From Clavaria fumosa (lineage: Eukaryota; Basidiomycota; Agaricomycetes; Agaricales; Clavariaceae), in NCBI GenBank assembly GCA_951802425.1, contig OX637796.1, positions 2,356,001 to 2,420,000 on the forward strand: a stretch of 64,000 nucleotides of DNA. The letters run 5' to 3'. Below the pieces are notes generated by a model. That model was not told where the DNA came from, made no database searches, and saw only the letters and a list, made by a program, of their open reading frames with translations. A program made the translations under genes and the position numbers. The stretch's first letter is position 1. Each line of letters starts with the position of its first letter. Below, one piece after another: positions 44,122 to 55,643 of the stretch.

Positions 44122-44767
44122 ATGGCATTGGCTCCTGTCATCATCATCACAGGGACGCCTGGAACCGGAAAATCGACTCTCGCTCAACTCCTCGCTAGCG
44201 AGTCTCCGATACCGTTAACGCACATTAACGTCAGCGAATGGATTAAGGAGAAGGAGCTCTATGAGGCCTACGACACAGATTGGCAGAGTTACTGCGTAGA
44301 TGAAGACAAAGTCGCTATAGCCTGTTGTTTTCAATTCTGATCGTCTCGATTGATTGTCTATTTCCTTCTCAGTTACTGGATGAGTTGGAGCCTCTGGTCT
44401 CGACTGGTGGTATCATCTTGGACTGGCACACGTGTGAGATCTTCCCCGAACGTTGGGCTGATCTGGTTGTCGTTCTCCGGTGCAATCACACCCAACTGTG
44501 GGACAGACTGGAGAGGAGGTTTGTGTATATTCCCTCATGTGCGCATGTGGTTTGACGTGTTACACGCGATTCAGAGGTTACCCGCTTAAAAAAATCCAAG
44601 AAAACAACGAGGCGGAGATTATGCAAGTGGTCTTAGACGAAGCGAGATGCGCTTACCCAGGTGGGATCGTGACGGAGATGCGGAGCGAAGAAATTGCTGA
44701 TCTAGAGGCAAACGTTGGTCGCATCATCGAATGGATGGAAACATGGCTTAGACACTCTGCGCGATGA
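44122..44767 (+). CDS. FAP7: Adenylate kinase isoenzyme 6 / ribosome assembly ATPase (Fap7)
   Basis: MALAPVIIITGTPGTGKSTL carries the P-loop GTPGTGKST. THINVSEWIKEKELYEAYDT and DEDKLLDELEPLVSTGGIIL, then DWHTCEIFPERWADLVVVLR are the conserved AK6 core. The end is LKKIQENNEAEIMQVVLDEA and VGRIIEWMETWL. AK6/Fap7 is a small P-loop enzyme that helps Rps14 join the 40S precursor and acts in 18S rRNA maturation. Three exons with GT-AG introns. The usual AK6 length (about 175 residues) is met. Confidence 0.93.
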
Positions 44768-44897
44768 ATAAATAGTCACAGATGATAGATATTAAATTCA
44801 TATAGTTTCGACATGAAACGCCACCACCTGCAAATAACGCAGAGTCAATGTAAGTTCTTGGCTCCAACAAATTTACGGCGAATAAGTAAACAGGAAA

Positions 44898-46101
44898 TCA
44901 GTCCAAAAGGAAAAGCATATTTAGTAGACTCAAGAAAAACAAAGCACACAGTGGCCTGTTATTCGAGGAAGCGTTGACCGGCACAAGCCCATTGAAAGTG
45001 TCAGTTGGTGTTGGTGTTCCGAGTGCTGGTGTTGTAATGTTGTTGATGGTTGGGACTCTGCTGTTTTTTGGTTCCATGTTTACTACTGTAGGCGTTATGA
45101 CTGCTGTTGTCGTGAAAGTTGCGAAGGCACTGAGGTAGATCGAAGTCAACGCCAATACGAGACAAATCCTGGAACGACTTGCGTTGTTGTGAAAATCGAG
45201 CGGCTAGCTGACTCAGTCACCGTTCGGGTAATCGCAGACACGAGGATAATTGTGGTTGTTTGGGCAGGGAAGGTGGGCGTCGGCCGCACGCTACCGCTGC
45301 GGAGAGGAGACAAACTATTGTCATTACGGTTTGGGCTCAGAGGTCCGGAAGAGCGCAATGGAGCCAAATTGTCTCGCGTAAAGGTCGCGTCGGGGGGTGG
45401 AATCATCGGTTCTTGGACAGATGGAATTAGGGTGCCTTCATTGGCGCAACGCGCCGAACTTCTTGGATTGGTGATCGAGATAGCCACCGGAGTGATAAAA
45501 AAGCAGGGCTGATCATCTCTATGCGAGTATTCATGGAATGTGACCTGTGGAGGGCGGGTTGAGCTAGATCATTGTTATGGTATTGCCAGACGTACATTGT
45601 ATTTCCCGGACGAAAGACACGACGGAAAGGTATAATCGAATCGCTTGGTCGTCTCACCTGGCCGTCTCGTCAGCACCTCCGAATTCTTGGCAATGGTGAT
45701 GTTGATTTGCGTGGAAACTAAATAGATATTAAGGGCGTCCATCCGCGTAGGAAATCCGGATCCTGGGATGGATGCAGCAGCGGGGAGCGTTCCATTTCCC
45801 GATACCTGGCCCCGAAGAAGTGTATTAGCACTGAGCAAACGTGTATAGCACCGACGCAAGCAAAACGTGCTTACATCCACAACAATTCTGATGTTGTCAC
45901 CAGCCGAGAAAGTACTGATTTCAGGCGTAAGTTCCAATTGTTCCTGTGGAAATTCGAATCCTACCTCCCGGGGTGAGGATAGTTGACAGTAGCTAGACTG
46001 CCGGCTTGAGGTTTTGCGGAGCAGATTACTGGGCAGAGGAGAAGGCAACAAAGGAAGGGAAAGAAAAGGCGCAGATAAAAGAAGCTTGACGTGGAGGACA
46101 T
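44898..46101 (-). CDS. Secreted Ser/Thr-rich protein, probably GPI-anchored
   Basis: Starts MSSTSSFFYLRLFFPFLCCL, a clear signal peptide. An exon gives STFSAGDNIRIVVDV, and the central part holds ALNIYLVSTQINITIAKN and RFDYTFPSCLSSGKYNV, suggesting one beta-rich extracellular domain of unknown type. A Ser/Thr/Pro-rich stalk follows (PTFPAQTTTIILVSAITRTV), ending NNRPLCALFFLSLLNMLFLL, a hydrophobic tail of GPI-attachment type preceded by small residues (NASSNN). The last junction, near 45131-45160, needs either a 29-nt intron or another arrangement, so the C-terminal exon is tentative. Likely cell-wall or plasma-membrane surface protein. Confidence 0.6.
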
Positions 46102-46374
46102 AAGACCCCGTCCCGGGCGTGCCAGCGCCTGCAGGATTGACATGTACGGAAAATGAGTGCCCTAGCCTGTCCACCACGAGAACATGCTAGCTTAGCCCTA
46201 AAGTAAGCGGGTGTCAGTTGGAAAGGGCAGCGTAGAGGAAAACGATGCGTAGAGGGAGCGGCTGTGATGCCCAAAGGTTCCCCTGGCGAGCGTCACGACC
46301 GACAAGGACTCGTTAACTTCACATCAGTCGATCATGATCTCCACCTCTGGAGGTTGCCACAACTCAATATTGTA

Positions 46375-47603
46375 ATGGTAATGGCAGCAGATACAGCAAC
46401 CAAACAGTCTTCGTTCCCTCAAAAGCCTCTATACGAAGCCAGCACGCAATACAGACATTGGCGTTTCTCACCTGAGAAATTGGCTCAAACTCGCACAGCC
46501 CTCAACGCCTCTGCTATAGACGGCATCCGAAAAACGTTCGAGGTTGACTCTGTACGACTTGATCGTTCCTTTCGACTAGTTACACGAATTTACGTTCTTC
46601 ATAGCCTGGGTCATCGTACAATGTTGAATTCCTCTCTTCCGAGGAAGAACAATTGCTCGTCAAGTTGTACATCGGGCGAATAAGCAACCTATGCGACCAC
46701 TTTCATTTCTCGGAAGAGGTCGAAGCAACGGCTGCTAGCTATCTGAAGCGATTCTACTTGAAGAACACCGTCATGGATTGGCACCCTAAGAACGTCATGT
46801 ACGATGAGACTTTTTCTTGTCAGCCTCAGTAATTCATGTATTGGATAGGCTCACCGCTCTGTTCCTGGCAACAAAGACGACGAATAACCCAATATCGTTG
46901 GATACGTATACTTCACACATACCCAAAACGTCTCCATCCGACGTGCTCGATCTGGAGTTTCTAGTTGCGCAAAGCTTGGGTTTTGAATTTGCAATTTGGC
47001 ATGCTCACCGGGCGCTCTGGGGCCTTTGGCTGGACTTGCAGGTTCCTTTAGATACTTTCCATCTTTGTGGCTCTCGCATTGACCTTGCGCCCTGTACAGA
47101 GCCTGCCCAGCTTTGCAGCTGGAGAGAAACAGGATTTGTATGAGATCGCCCTGACCCACGTCCGCGCCTCCCGCCTTACTGACGCCGAATTGATTTACGC
47201 CCCGCCCCAAATTGCCCTCGCGTGTCTCTCTCTTTGCTCGCCACAACTTGCCGAGGAGTGGGTAAAGCTCAAACTGCCAGTTGACTCTCCTGCCAACCAA
47301 ACACTTCATTCAACCGCCGAGTCTATCAAGGCGCTGATCACTCGAGAGGGACATCCCCCTGATGTAGAAAGCGTACGCGTGGTAGACCGACGATTGAAGC
47401 TTTGCAAGAATCCAGAAAAGGTAGTCGGTAGCCACGCCTATCTAGTAAAGAAAGCGGAGGAGGACAAGAGGACAGAAGACAAGTGGACACGGAAGGCGGA
47501 AGAGGCACGGAGGGCCATGGAAGAAGGAGACCCTTTTGGGAAAGTGTTGGATGAAAAAGCACCAATTACGGTACAGGATGTAGACGATGATGACGACGAT
47601 TGA
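46375..47603 (+). CDS. CCL1: Cyclin H, TFIIH/CAK subunit
   Basis: LYEASTQYRHWRFSPEKLAQ is the cyclin H N-terminal signature. After an intron come SSEEEQLLVKLYIGRISNLC, EEVEATAASYLKRFYLKNTV and MDWHPKNV, then LTALFLATKTTNNPISLDTY and LDLEFLVAQSLGFEFAIWHA. Exon 4 contains DLYEIALTHVRASRLTDAEL and YAPPQIALACLSL. The tail is charged and ends in poly-Asp. Cyclin H partners Cdk7 (Kin28) in the TFIIH kinase that phosphorylates the RNA polymerase II C-terminal domain. The start may be 46375 or the Met at 46381. Introns are GT-AG and keep frame. Confidence 0.92.
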
Positions 47604-47957
47604 AGAAATAGTTCACTCAAATTGCGAGATTGTTGGCAAAATACCCATTTCAAGCGACTACTGGAGATGCGGCCGTTTGCGAGTTGGGGGCAGAGAAGCG
47701 CATCGATATTGGCTTCATATTGACCTCGACGGACCAATGCCAAACGGCGGTACGAGAGGCTTCGATAGAGCCGAGCGATTCCTGTCTTGGTACTTCCTTT
47801 GGCAATGCGGAACAAAGATGTGCAAGCCAATAGGGAACGAGACCAGGAAGTCCTTTCCAAAACATTCTGATAATACAACTAGAATAACGCCAGATGGACA
47901 CGGAATTCTGGCTTACAGTCAACTTGAGATCAAAAACCTAAAACGAGCGCATGAATG

Positions 47958-48553
47958 TCAACGTCGTGGACACGGGCTAGGTAACATACAGCATTGACAG
48001 TCAAAAGGGCAGAGAGGTGTATCTGGTAGATATTAGTCATTGCGTGCATCGCATATCAGGGATCCAAGTACCTCCTCCTTCGTTGTTTATGCCCAGTTCC
48101 TCTTCTGTGTAAATGAGATAGCCGTCCTCGGTTTTTCGTCCTGTTATCCTCGTACGTGAGATGATTCCATGCAGAGTAAAAAAAACGCAAACGGGGTTTA
48201 GTCCCTCTAGAGTCTACAAACAATTCATCTTCTTCAATCCTAGCTCGCACGGTACTTCTCGAGGAGGTGTCCTGTTTCGTTGATTGAGTCGTTTTCGATG
48301 CCTTCGATGTTTTGACTTTTTTCGACGCCTCCAGTTTGACTTTCTTGGTTGCATGTGAAGGATCCAGAACTGTTTCAGGCGCCGGCCGTTTACTTATGCT
48401 CGCCTCAACATGAGCGGTCGCCGTTGTCGTTTCTGAGTACGCGAGTTTGTAGTTGCGCTGTTGTTTCGCTTTGGTCTTCTTTTTCTTCTTTCCAGTTTTC
48501 CCAGTCTCCGACGTTTTACCGGCAAATATTTCATCAATTTCGGACGAAGGCAT
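47958..48553 (-). CDS. Small DUF1764-family protein
   Basis: MPSSEIDEIFAGK and a lysine-rich stretch (GKKKKKTKAKQQRN), then FVDSRGTKPRRKTEDGYLIY and EEELGINNEGGDTPLCPFDC followed by QCC. This is the family pattern of DUF1764, which ends in a CPFDCxCC box. Three exons (about 48197-48553, then about 48070-48140, and the last to the stop at 47958-47960) join with GT-AG introns. The cysteine cluster might bind metal. Function unknown in any organism that I know of. Head to head with SWI1, 204 bp between starts. Confidence 0.82.
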
Positions 48554-48757
48554 GAGAATTGAGCAGTGAGAGTGTGTGTGGGCTTAGTTGTTGATCAAGG
48601 ATTAGCGTCGGTGTACTGAGCGTCAGCGGAGTTGAGGTGCTGCCCATTTCGAGATCATCGACCTCACAGCAACGAGTTGAACGTGGAACGTTCAACGCTC
48701 AACCCCTCAAAACAACTGGCATTGCGGAATCCAGTTTCCCGGTGCTAAATAGGAGCG

Positions 48758-51700
48758 ATGATGTAGGTGGTTCGCTACCTTTTCTTTTCTCCTTGTATCC
48801 TCGTTGATGCCCAACTTTGCTTCCGCCTCTCAAGTCCGCAGAATGGCCAGTCAATACGGCAGCAGCACCAATCTCAGCAACAGCAAGCCGTCCAAGCCTT
48901 CATGCCATCCAACTTGCAAAATGCAGAATTCGACCCTCAAAACTATCTAGCCGGATTAGACCCGACTGCTGCGGCGAAACAAATGGCGGCTCTTAACGAG
49001 GCAAACAGAATGCGATCGGCTAACCCCCGCGCAGCCGTTCAGCCCAGTGTTGGGAGCGGGTCCGGTCCATTCATTGGCCGTCCACCCACTGTAACTCAGC
49101 CCGTCAACTCCACTTCTGCCATCGATCATGATCCTTCTGTCATGGTTCACAACAAGCAACCCTTTCCGCTGCCTAATCAACCTTCCTTCTCTCAGCATGT
49201 CAACTCCGCCACAAATGCCCCACCCAACGTTGACCCGTTCATTGCCCAATCCAATCTTGCTGCCCGTCAGCAAGCTAATGCCTCCAATACGTCTTCCTTG
49301 GCTCTCAAACAGCGAAATTTTCTTTCTGGCCTAGCGAACGTGATGATGAGACGCGGGACTCCTCTGCCACCTGCCTTGACAGGTATATCCTGCAATTATG
49401 ACCCCAACATGTGGAAGAGCCTCGAACTTCCCCCTGGTGTCGTCGGTGCTTTTCGTCTAGCTGGGAAAGATGTCGACTTAATGAAATTGTGGGGCCACGT
49501 TTTTCAGTCTGGGGGCGGCGTCAAAGTCAGTCCGAGGTCCCTCCTTTCGTCCATCGTATGTTAACATCCTGAGTCGCAGTTCAACGTCGAGAACAAATGG
49601 CATCAACTCTTGCCCATATTTGAGCTGCCGGAGCAAATGCGAGATTCACAAGGCAATGACGTCCCTGTCGCTGCGGTCTTGGGCAAATATTACATGGTTC
49701 TGCTCCATCCATTTGAGGACGCATACAAACAGAATTTGCAATCCCAGCACATCAAAGCATTAGCTGCTGCTGGGCGCCACCCTCCACCCGTGGTCGCCCA
49801 ACAAACTCGGCAGCCGCAACCTCAGGTTACCTTCGCCTCTCCGGCAAGTCAGGCGCGAGTAGGAGGTGGGGCAGGCGTGATGGGTCTCACAGGCGTCTCA
49901 CATTTGGGCGCTCTTCATGCTGCCTCACCCTCAAGTCACACCCCACAATTTCCTGCTCCTCAACAAGCTCTTCCCTCGACGCCAACCTCCACAACCATTC
50001 CGAAACTGGGGCCAGATACGCCCCAAACCGCTGCTTCATCGACAATGGAGTTCTTGTCGGCCATGTCGGCGCCACAGGTCGACAAAAATATGTTCGACCA
50101 GGATACCCTTAGTCTCAAACGAAGGCACGATGGGGAAGAGGAAGATGCTAAAAGGTCACGAATGAGAAGTGGTACGTTTAGTATTTGAGTCCTGAACTTG
50201 TAGATTCTGATTGGTCGATGTAGAGCAATCAGATGGAACCACTGTTAGTCAACTGTCGCCGTGTCTACTTTATAAAATACTAACTTGCTAGTAGACTGTC
50301 CCTTCGTCATCGGATATCGCTTCCCTGCCTCCCCCTGGCTCGTCTATTGCGGCATCACCACATAATACGGCGGCTGGGACTCCACGGCCTCGGACTCAAT
50401 TAACTCGCCGAAAAATAGAGTACATTCCATTTGCCCGCGAAGTTGACACTCATGGTGGCCGTGATCTCCACTTCATTGAAGAAGAAATGAACCGGATCAC
50501 ACAGCGTAGGCCACTCTGTGACATAAACGAATGGGGGATGGTGGACATCGAAGCATTGACGATGTCTATCCGTTCGCGTCTACCGACGGAGCTATCCTAT
50601 TCGTTAACAACTTTTACCCTGCTGTCTACAATGCGCGCTCAGGCGCCTGGTTCCGGTTTCCCCATTGGACAATGTCCCGACCTATTGGAGGAACTGTTAA
50701 ACCTTCTGGAAGAATCGGCATTCACAGATGAAGATGTGTCAGAATGGCCTGTTGATCCTGACCTCCGCACGACGACACACCGCGAGATGGTGAGTATGGT
50801 ACAGGAGGAAGGAAACCAGATATTCGCTAGTCTACAACGGCATCAAGGTTCTAAAGATCCGAACTTGGGACCCCTACAAAGGCCAGGTCGAATTATTCTC
50901 ACTGCCCTGAATGTCATTCGCAATCTCGCCGTCATCCCGGACAATGTCCCATACCTCGCCAAGCAGGAGAGAATACTGGACCTTCTTCTACGTCTATGCG
51001 ACGTCATTCAGGATTCGGATGGAACACCCCGCGCGACTTCTGACGTATTATCGCTCGCTGACCTGATTGCGGTTCGAAGAGATGTGCTGTATATCCTAAC
51101 ATCCCTTGCCCCGATGATCCACCTCCCAACCAAACCCTCGCCATCTGCATCAAGGATTGTCATGCGTCTTTTCGAGTTGATCGCCTCTTACCTCGTCGAT
51201 CCAGTGGAGGCCATATCGCCTTACAGTTGCGCTCAATTGGCCGGTATCTCGCTAAACGGCTCAATCAAGCCGCCGATATTGCCCGACGTCGCTTTGGAGC
51301 TTTTCACACGCTTGAGTGTACCCGATGCCAACAGACAGGTTATTTCCCGTTCGCTTCCTTCGAATTGGATCTGGTCATTTTTTGAAGCGCTTGTACATCG
51401 CCTACCCGTCGCCGAGGCAGATTTTCAACTCGTGACGAGGGAAGTATGGCTCTGCTATCTGGAGAAGGTTGTTATGTCGCTTTATTCTTTAGCTTTCCTC
51501 GCACCGCCGGCACTGAAGGCAAGAGTCAAGGCGGATCGTACTCTTGGATTTACGAAAGTTATGCTCAGGATGATCCAGCGGTTTCTGATGAACGCGATCC
51601 CAGATACGAGGTCGATCTTCATAGTCAGTGTGCGGAGAGCCATAGAGACTATGAAAATTGTGGACGATGGCGAGGATTCGTTCGACACTTCTAAGGCGAC

Positions 51701-51884
51701 GGTTCCCACAATATCATTCGGTATGGGGTATGGCGAGGTTGGAGAAAGTGGCCCTGAGAAAGGTACGGGTCTTCTGGGAGGACATCGCGGTCTTGCATGG
51801 GATCTGCTAATGCTGAGGGAGGTCGACCTTGATCCTGTGATGTTCTCTGAGCTGGAAAGTCTTGCAAGGATTGAGATCCAGTGA
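48758..51884 (+). CDS. SWI1: SWI/SNF chromatin-remodelling subunit SWI1 (ARID protein)
   Basis: The first coding exon seems to be only five bases (ATGAT, 48758-48762). An intron with donor GTAGGT then joins to PQNGQSIRQQHQSQQQQ. A Gln/Asn/Pro-rich region leads to the ARID DNA-binding domain: LANVMMRRGTPLPPALTGIS, DLMKLWGHVFQSGGGVKFNV, ENKWHQLLPIFELP, VAAVLGKYYMVLLHPFEDAY. After a basic region (LKRRHDGEEEDAKRSRMRS) follows a long helical C-terminal half (EEMNRITQRRPLCDINEWGM, RIILTALNVIRNLAVIPDNV, DLLLRLCDVIQDSDG), ending SELESLARIEIQ. This is the Swi1/ARID1 organisation. The subunit helps target the remodeller to promoters. Short introns occur at about 49535-49578 and 50172-50300. Confidence 0.88.
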
Positions 51885-52041
51885 CCTCCATATTGTTCAT
51901 TTTCTGGATGTATTGTATCTGTTATATTTTTACTGGCTTGATCAGTGGAATTCATTTATACTACTATGATTTGACTCTCAGTATACATTATGTCACGTGC
52001 GCATGCGCAAAAAATATAATCGCAGCACAGTACCTTCTGTC

Positions 52042-53535
52042 ATGTCTGGTCTTCAGACGACATCCACTTCCTTTTTAAAACGCTCGAAGTGGGAAGGCGA
52101 TGGCGAGGACGATGTTTATGTTTCTCAGCAAGAGCGTCAGCATCTACCAGCCCCCAAGCGCCGATCGAAGGCCAAACTCCTCACCAAATCGAGCGAGACA
52201 CCAACTGTTGCGAAGCCAGCACGACCCCTCCATAGCATATACGCTCCGCCTAGAGTACAACATCCATCCATCACTTCGTCACGCTCGGTCTATTGCTATG
52301 AGAGGCTCAACCTGATTGAGGAGGGCTCATACGGTGTGGTGTTCCGTGCACGGGACAAGCAGAACGGCGACATAGTCGCGCTGAAGAAATTGAAGTTGGA
52401 CCAAGAGAAGCATGGGTTTCCTATCACTGCACTACGTGAAATTAACGCCTTGATGTTGTGTCGACACGAGAACGTTGTGGGCATCCGGGAGGTCGTCGTG
52501 GGTGACACCTTAACGCAGTGCGGCATATTTCGATTGTCCTACATCTCCCACGCTGAGCATATTCGATTTAGGGTGTTCGTCGTCATGGATTTCATAGAGC
52601 ACGACCTCAAGTCGTTGTTGACCGTCATGCCGTCCCCTTTCCTTCAATCGGAGATCAAAACTCTTATGTTGCAATTGCTCTCTGCGGTCGCGCATTGCCA
52701 CTCAAATTGGATCCTTCATCGGGACTTGAAGACAAGCAACCTTCTGATGAATAATCGCGGTACGATTAAGGTGGCAGACTTTGGACTCGCGAGAAGATAC
52801 GGCGATCCGGTGGGCGTTGGGGGGATGACGCAGTTGGTCGTGACTCTCTGGTATAGGACAGTCCGTTCACTGACTCGTACCGTTCACCACATCTGACGAG
52901 TGCACCTCATTTAGAGCACCTGAAATATTATTAGGCGCGGCAACATACTCGACAAGCGTGGACATGTGGTCCGTCGGTTGCATATTCGCAGAACTGTTAC
53001 TCAAGGAACCACTCTTCCAAGCCAAATCTGAAGTGGACTTACTGTCGATGATCTTTAAGCTACTTGGGCCACCTACGAACGAGAGCTGGCCCAACTACTC
53101 GTCATTGCCTCTAGCCAAAAATATATCTCTGCCATCTCCACAGCCACCTCAGTTTCGACAGAAGTTCCCGTACATGACAGCTGCAGGGATTGACCTTCTG
53201 ACGTCTCTATTGAGCTATAACCCAGACCGAAGAATCACGGCTGAGGAGGCTTTGGAGCATCCTTACTTTAGGTGAGGTCATGGTAACTCATTAGTTGACA
53301 ACACGCATCGAGAACTCCATTTCGTTCGCACGCAGTGAATCACCTCTCCCTAAACACCCTGATCTATTTGGATCCTTCCCATCGGCAGCGGCAGGAGAGA
53401 AGTGAGTCTCTTTTGGCAATCTGTCGAAACTGTTCCTCATTGCATCACAGGCGTCGCAAGCCGTTTGACAGCCCTTCTGCTCCCGCGAGAGTCGCTGGTT
53501 ATACACTATTGACAGAGTTTGATGTTCCAGATTAA
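52042..53535 (+). CDS. CDK11: Cyclin-dependent kinase 11 (Cdc2L/PITSLRE family)
   Basis: MSGLQTTSTSFLKRSKWEGD opens a basic N-terminus. The kinase domain has IEEGSYGVVFRARD (P-loop), VALKKLKLDQEKHGFPITAL plus REI (cyclin-binding helix), FVVMDFIEHDLKSLL, HRDLKTSNLL (catalytic loop), DFGLARRYGDP, VTLWYRAPEILLG, VDMWSVGCIFAELL, EEALEHPYFR and the CDK11-type ESPLPKHPDLFGSFPS tail. CDK11 couples transcription and splicing. The helix reads PITALRE, not PITSLRE, yet HDLKSL and the PLP tail point to CDK11 rather than CDK9. Two introns are odd: 52518-52571 is a multiple of three without a stop, and 52857-52914 fits only as GA-AG. Confidence 0.9.
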
Positions 53536-53645
53536 GAATTTGGAATTGTCGATGTCGTGTATGGAGAATATTCAACGGAAAAGTGCAAATTTGTACCCGG
53601 CGGGAATGGGAACGCGAACGCGATAAATGTAGGAGGGAATAGCCC

Positions 53646-55505
53646 TCACGGCTCATCATCATCAAACCTTGAAGTCAGTTCCTCGCGCATCTTCTGAAAA
53701 CGTCCCCTTGTCCGATCCATCTCTCCGCATTTGTCATAATACTCCTGGACTTCCTCAACTGTAAATCTGAAGTCCTTGGCAATGGTGCGAATGTTCTGAT
53801 CAATGACGTGGAGATTCCCTTGAGAAGAGTCACCCATTTCGGCGGCAGTTTGATCTGACTCTGGTATCAAATTGTGCCCAAGTTCACTAAGAGAACCGAC
53901 CGTGAGCACAATCAAAATGATTCACGATAAGAACACAATAACTCACTTTGTCTTCGCCCTCTTGCCCGAACTCCCTTCATTCAGCATATCATCGTTGACT
54001 CTTCGCTTCGCCCAGGCGGGAGGTTCGTCGTTGCAGATCCTCACCTGCCAATCTGGGCCATCATCTGCTTCGTCCATCTCCTCTTCCGCAGGACTCTTTC
54101 GGACATTGGCCAAATCAAGAGGGTTTTCGCTCGCTGATGGTCGATGTTGCATCTCAAACGGGACAATTGTTCCCCCGCGTGGAGGAAGCGTAACAACGGA
54201 TGTCATACCCCCCTTAATGGAGTCGAAATGAGCGCCAATGTAATCCTCCTCGTAAGCAAAAACGGGTACGGGCACGTCTTTGTCCGCGTTGCGAGGCTTC
54301 TTTTGTCTGGGCCGCTTAATTTTCTCCTCGGGCTTGCGGACATATCCATATTGGCCTTTCTCACCGACGGCGGGTTTCTTCTGGGCGACAATCGCAGCGA
54401 TCAAGCCATCAAGCCGAGCAGAATTTTTCTTGTAACGTTCGCGCCATGACTGCCAGGTGTGGCGAGTGACCCAGGCATACTCGGGGTCGGCAGCCTAGGC
54501 AGCATGAATCGAGGTATAAGTAGCGAACTACTTGAAATGGACTCACGAGATCACAAAGTTGTTGATAAAGTCTGTTGCCTGTTCGACCACCCGTCTCCTT
54601 GTAAGGAATTTTCGCCGCAATCCAGTTGCAAAGATGTTCTTCGTCTTCTTTTGTGAATTGTGTTCTCCTGTATAAGATCAGAGACTGGCAATTCTCAAGA
54701 AGGCAGAAGACACGCACTCTTCTCCAGGTCGTCTACCTCCCGGATTTTTGTATACAAGAGGTGTATACACCACTGCGCCTTTCTCAACGCACTTCTTGAC
54801 CCAGAGATATGACTCAATGTCTTTATCAGAAACGCCTTGATATACTTTAACCAGATGTCCGAAGACCTCTGTGTTCGGGTCAGCGAGGATGACGCGAGCA
54901 GATTGAGCAGACGCAGTTGGATCACCACCGGAGTGCTACAATGTGGTTTAGCAACAAGGTGAAGATGAGACTAAGCGCAAAACTCAGGCCGTGATGTCAC
55001 GTAAAATCTCACCATGATTCTCTGGGCTAGCGTAGCCCTCGCATTAACATTGGCAATGCTCGGATGAATATGCATTTTGATTGGCTGGCCGTTATGCACA
55101 AAGATCTGCTTGAGAAGCATGCCTGCGATCTTGCACGCTTCAACATAGGTGTAGGGTACAAAATGCCGCTCAGGTCTGTCGAGACTTGCCCAGCAAAGTC
55201 GAAGTCGCTCTTCCTCGGCGGTTCCAGTCTGAACAAGGATATAACCCGAGCGTGGTACTTTCTCTTCGACTCGCCCGCCCAGCGCCTGAAGCACATCAGA
55301 TAATGCAGGCAATACAGGAGCAAAGGGATTAACGAACTGTGATCGTCTCGCATAAATCCGCTTGAATCTCTTGGGCAATGTCCTTCTGTATAAAGAATTT
55401 CACAGCAAGACCGTTGCTATCCTGAAAGATGGGCTTGAAGACCACCCGAGTGTCAAAAATCTTTGTTAGGACGTGTAGTCCACATAGGGACAGTATAAGT
55501 ACCAT
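53646..55505 (-). CDS. RAP1: Telomere-binding protein RAP1
   Basis: After an N-terminal exon (KIFDTRVVFKPIFQDSNGLA, FFIQKDI) comes a BRCT-like region (ALGGRVEEKVPRSGYILVQT, RHFVPYTYVEACKIAGMLLK). The Myb domain is RTQFTKEDEEHLCNWIAAKI, PYKETGGRTGNRLYQQLCDL and EYAWVTRHTWQSWRERYKKN. A basic linker (KKPAVGEKGQYGYVRKPEEK) and acidic stretch lead to a C-terminal helical bundle (NIRTIAKDFRFTVEEVQEYY, DKCGEMDRTRGRFQKMREEL) typical of the RCT. This BRCT-Myb-RCT order is that of fungal and animal Rap1/TERF2IP. The first exon, near 55392-55505, and its start (MVLILSLCG) are tentative. Convergent with CDK11. Confidence 0.85.
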
Positions 55506-55643
55506 ATCATCCGCGCAGAGAACTTGGGCAAGGGAAAGCAGTGTAATGAACGGACCCAGAGGATATGGTTAAGGCTAGGGAAGCGGCAGAAGGGTTAGGG
55601 TTGCTTATGTAAGGAGGAATGCACTAAATTGTAATGCGTGATG

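Noticed and set aside
45131..45160. A 29-nt intron in the GPI-type protein as evidence of ultra-short introns.
   Set aside because: The exon structure at that end is too uncertain; other joins or a different C-terminus are possible.
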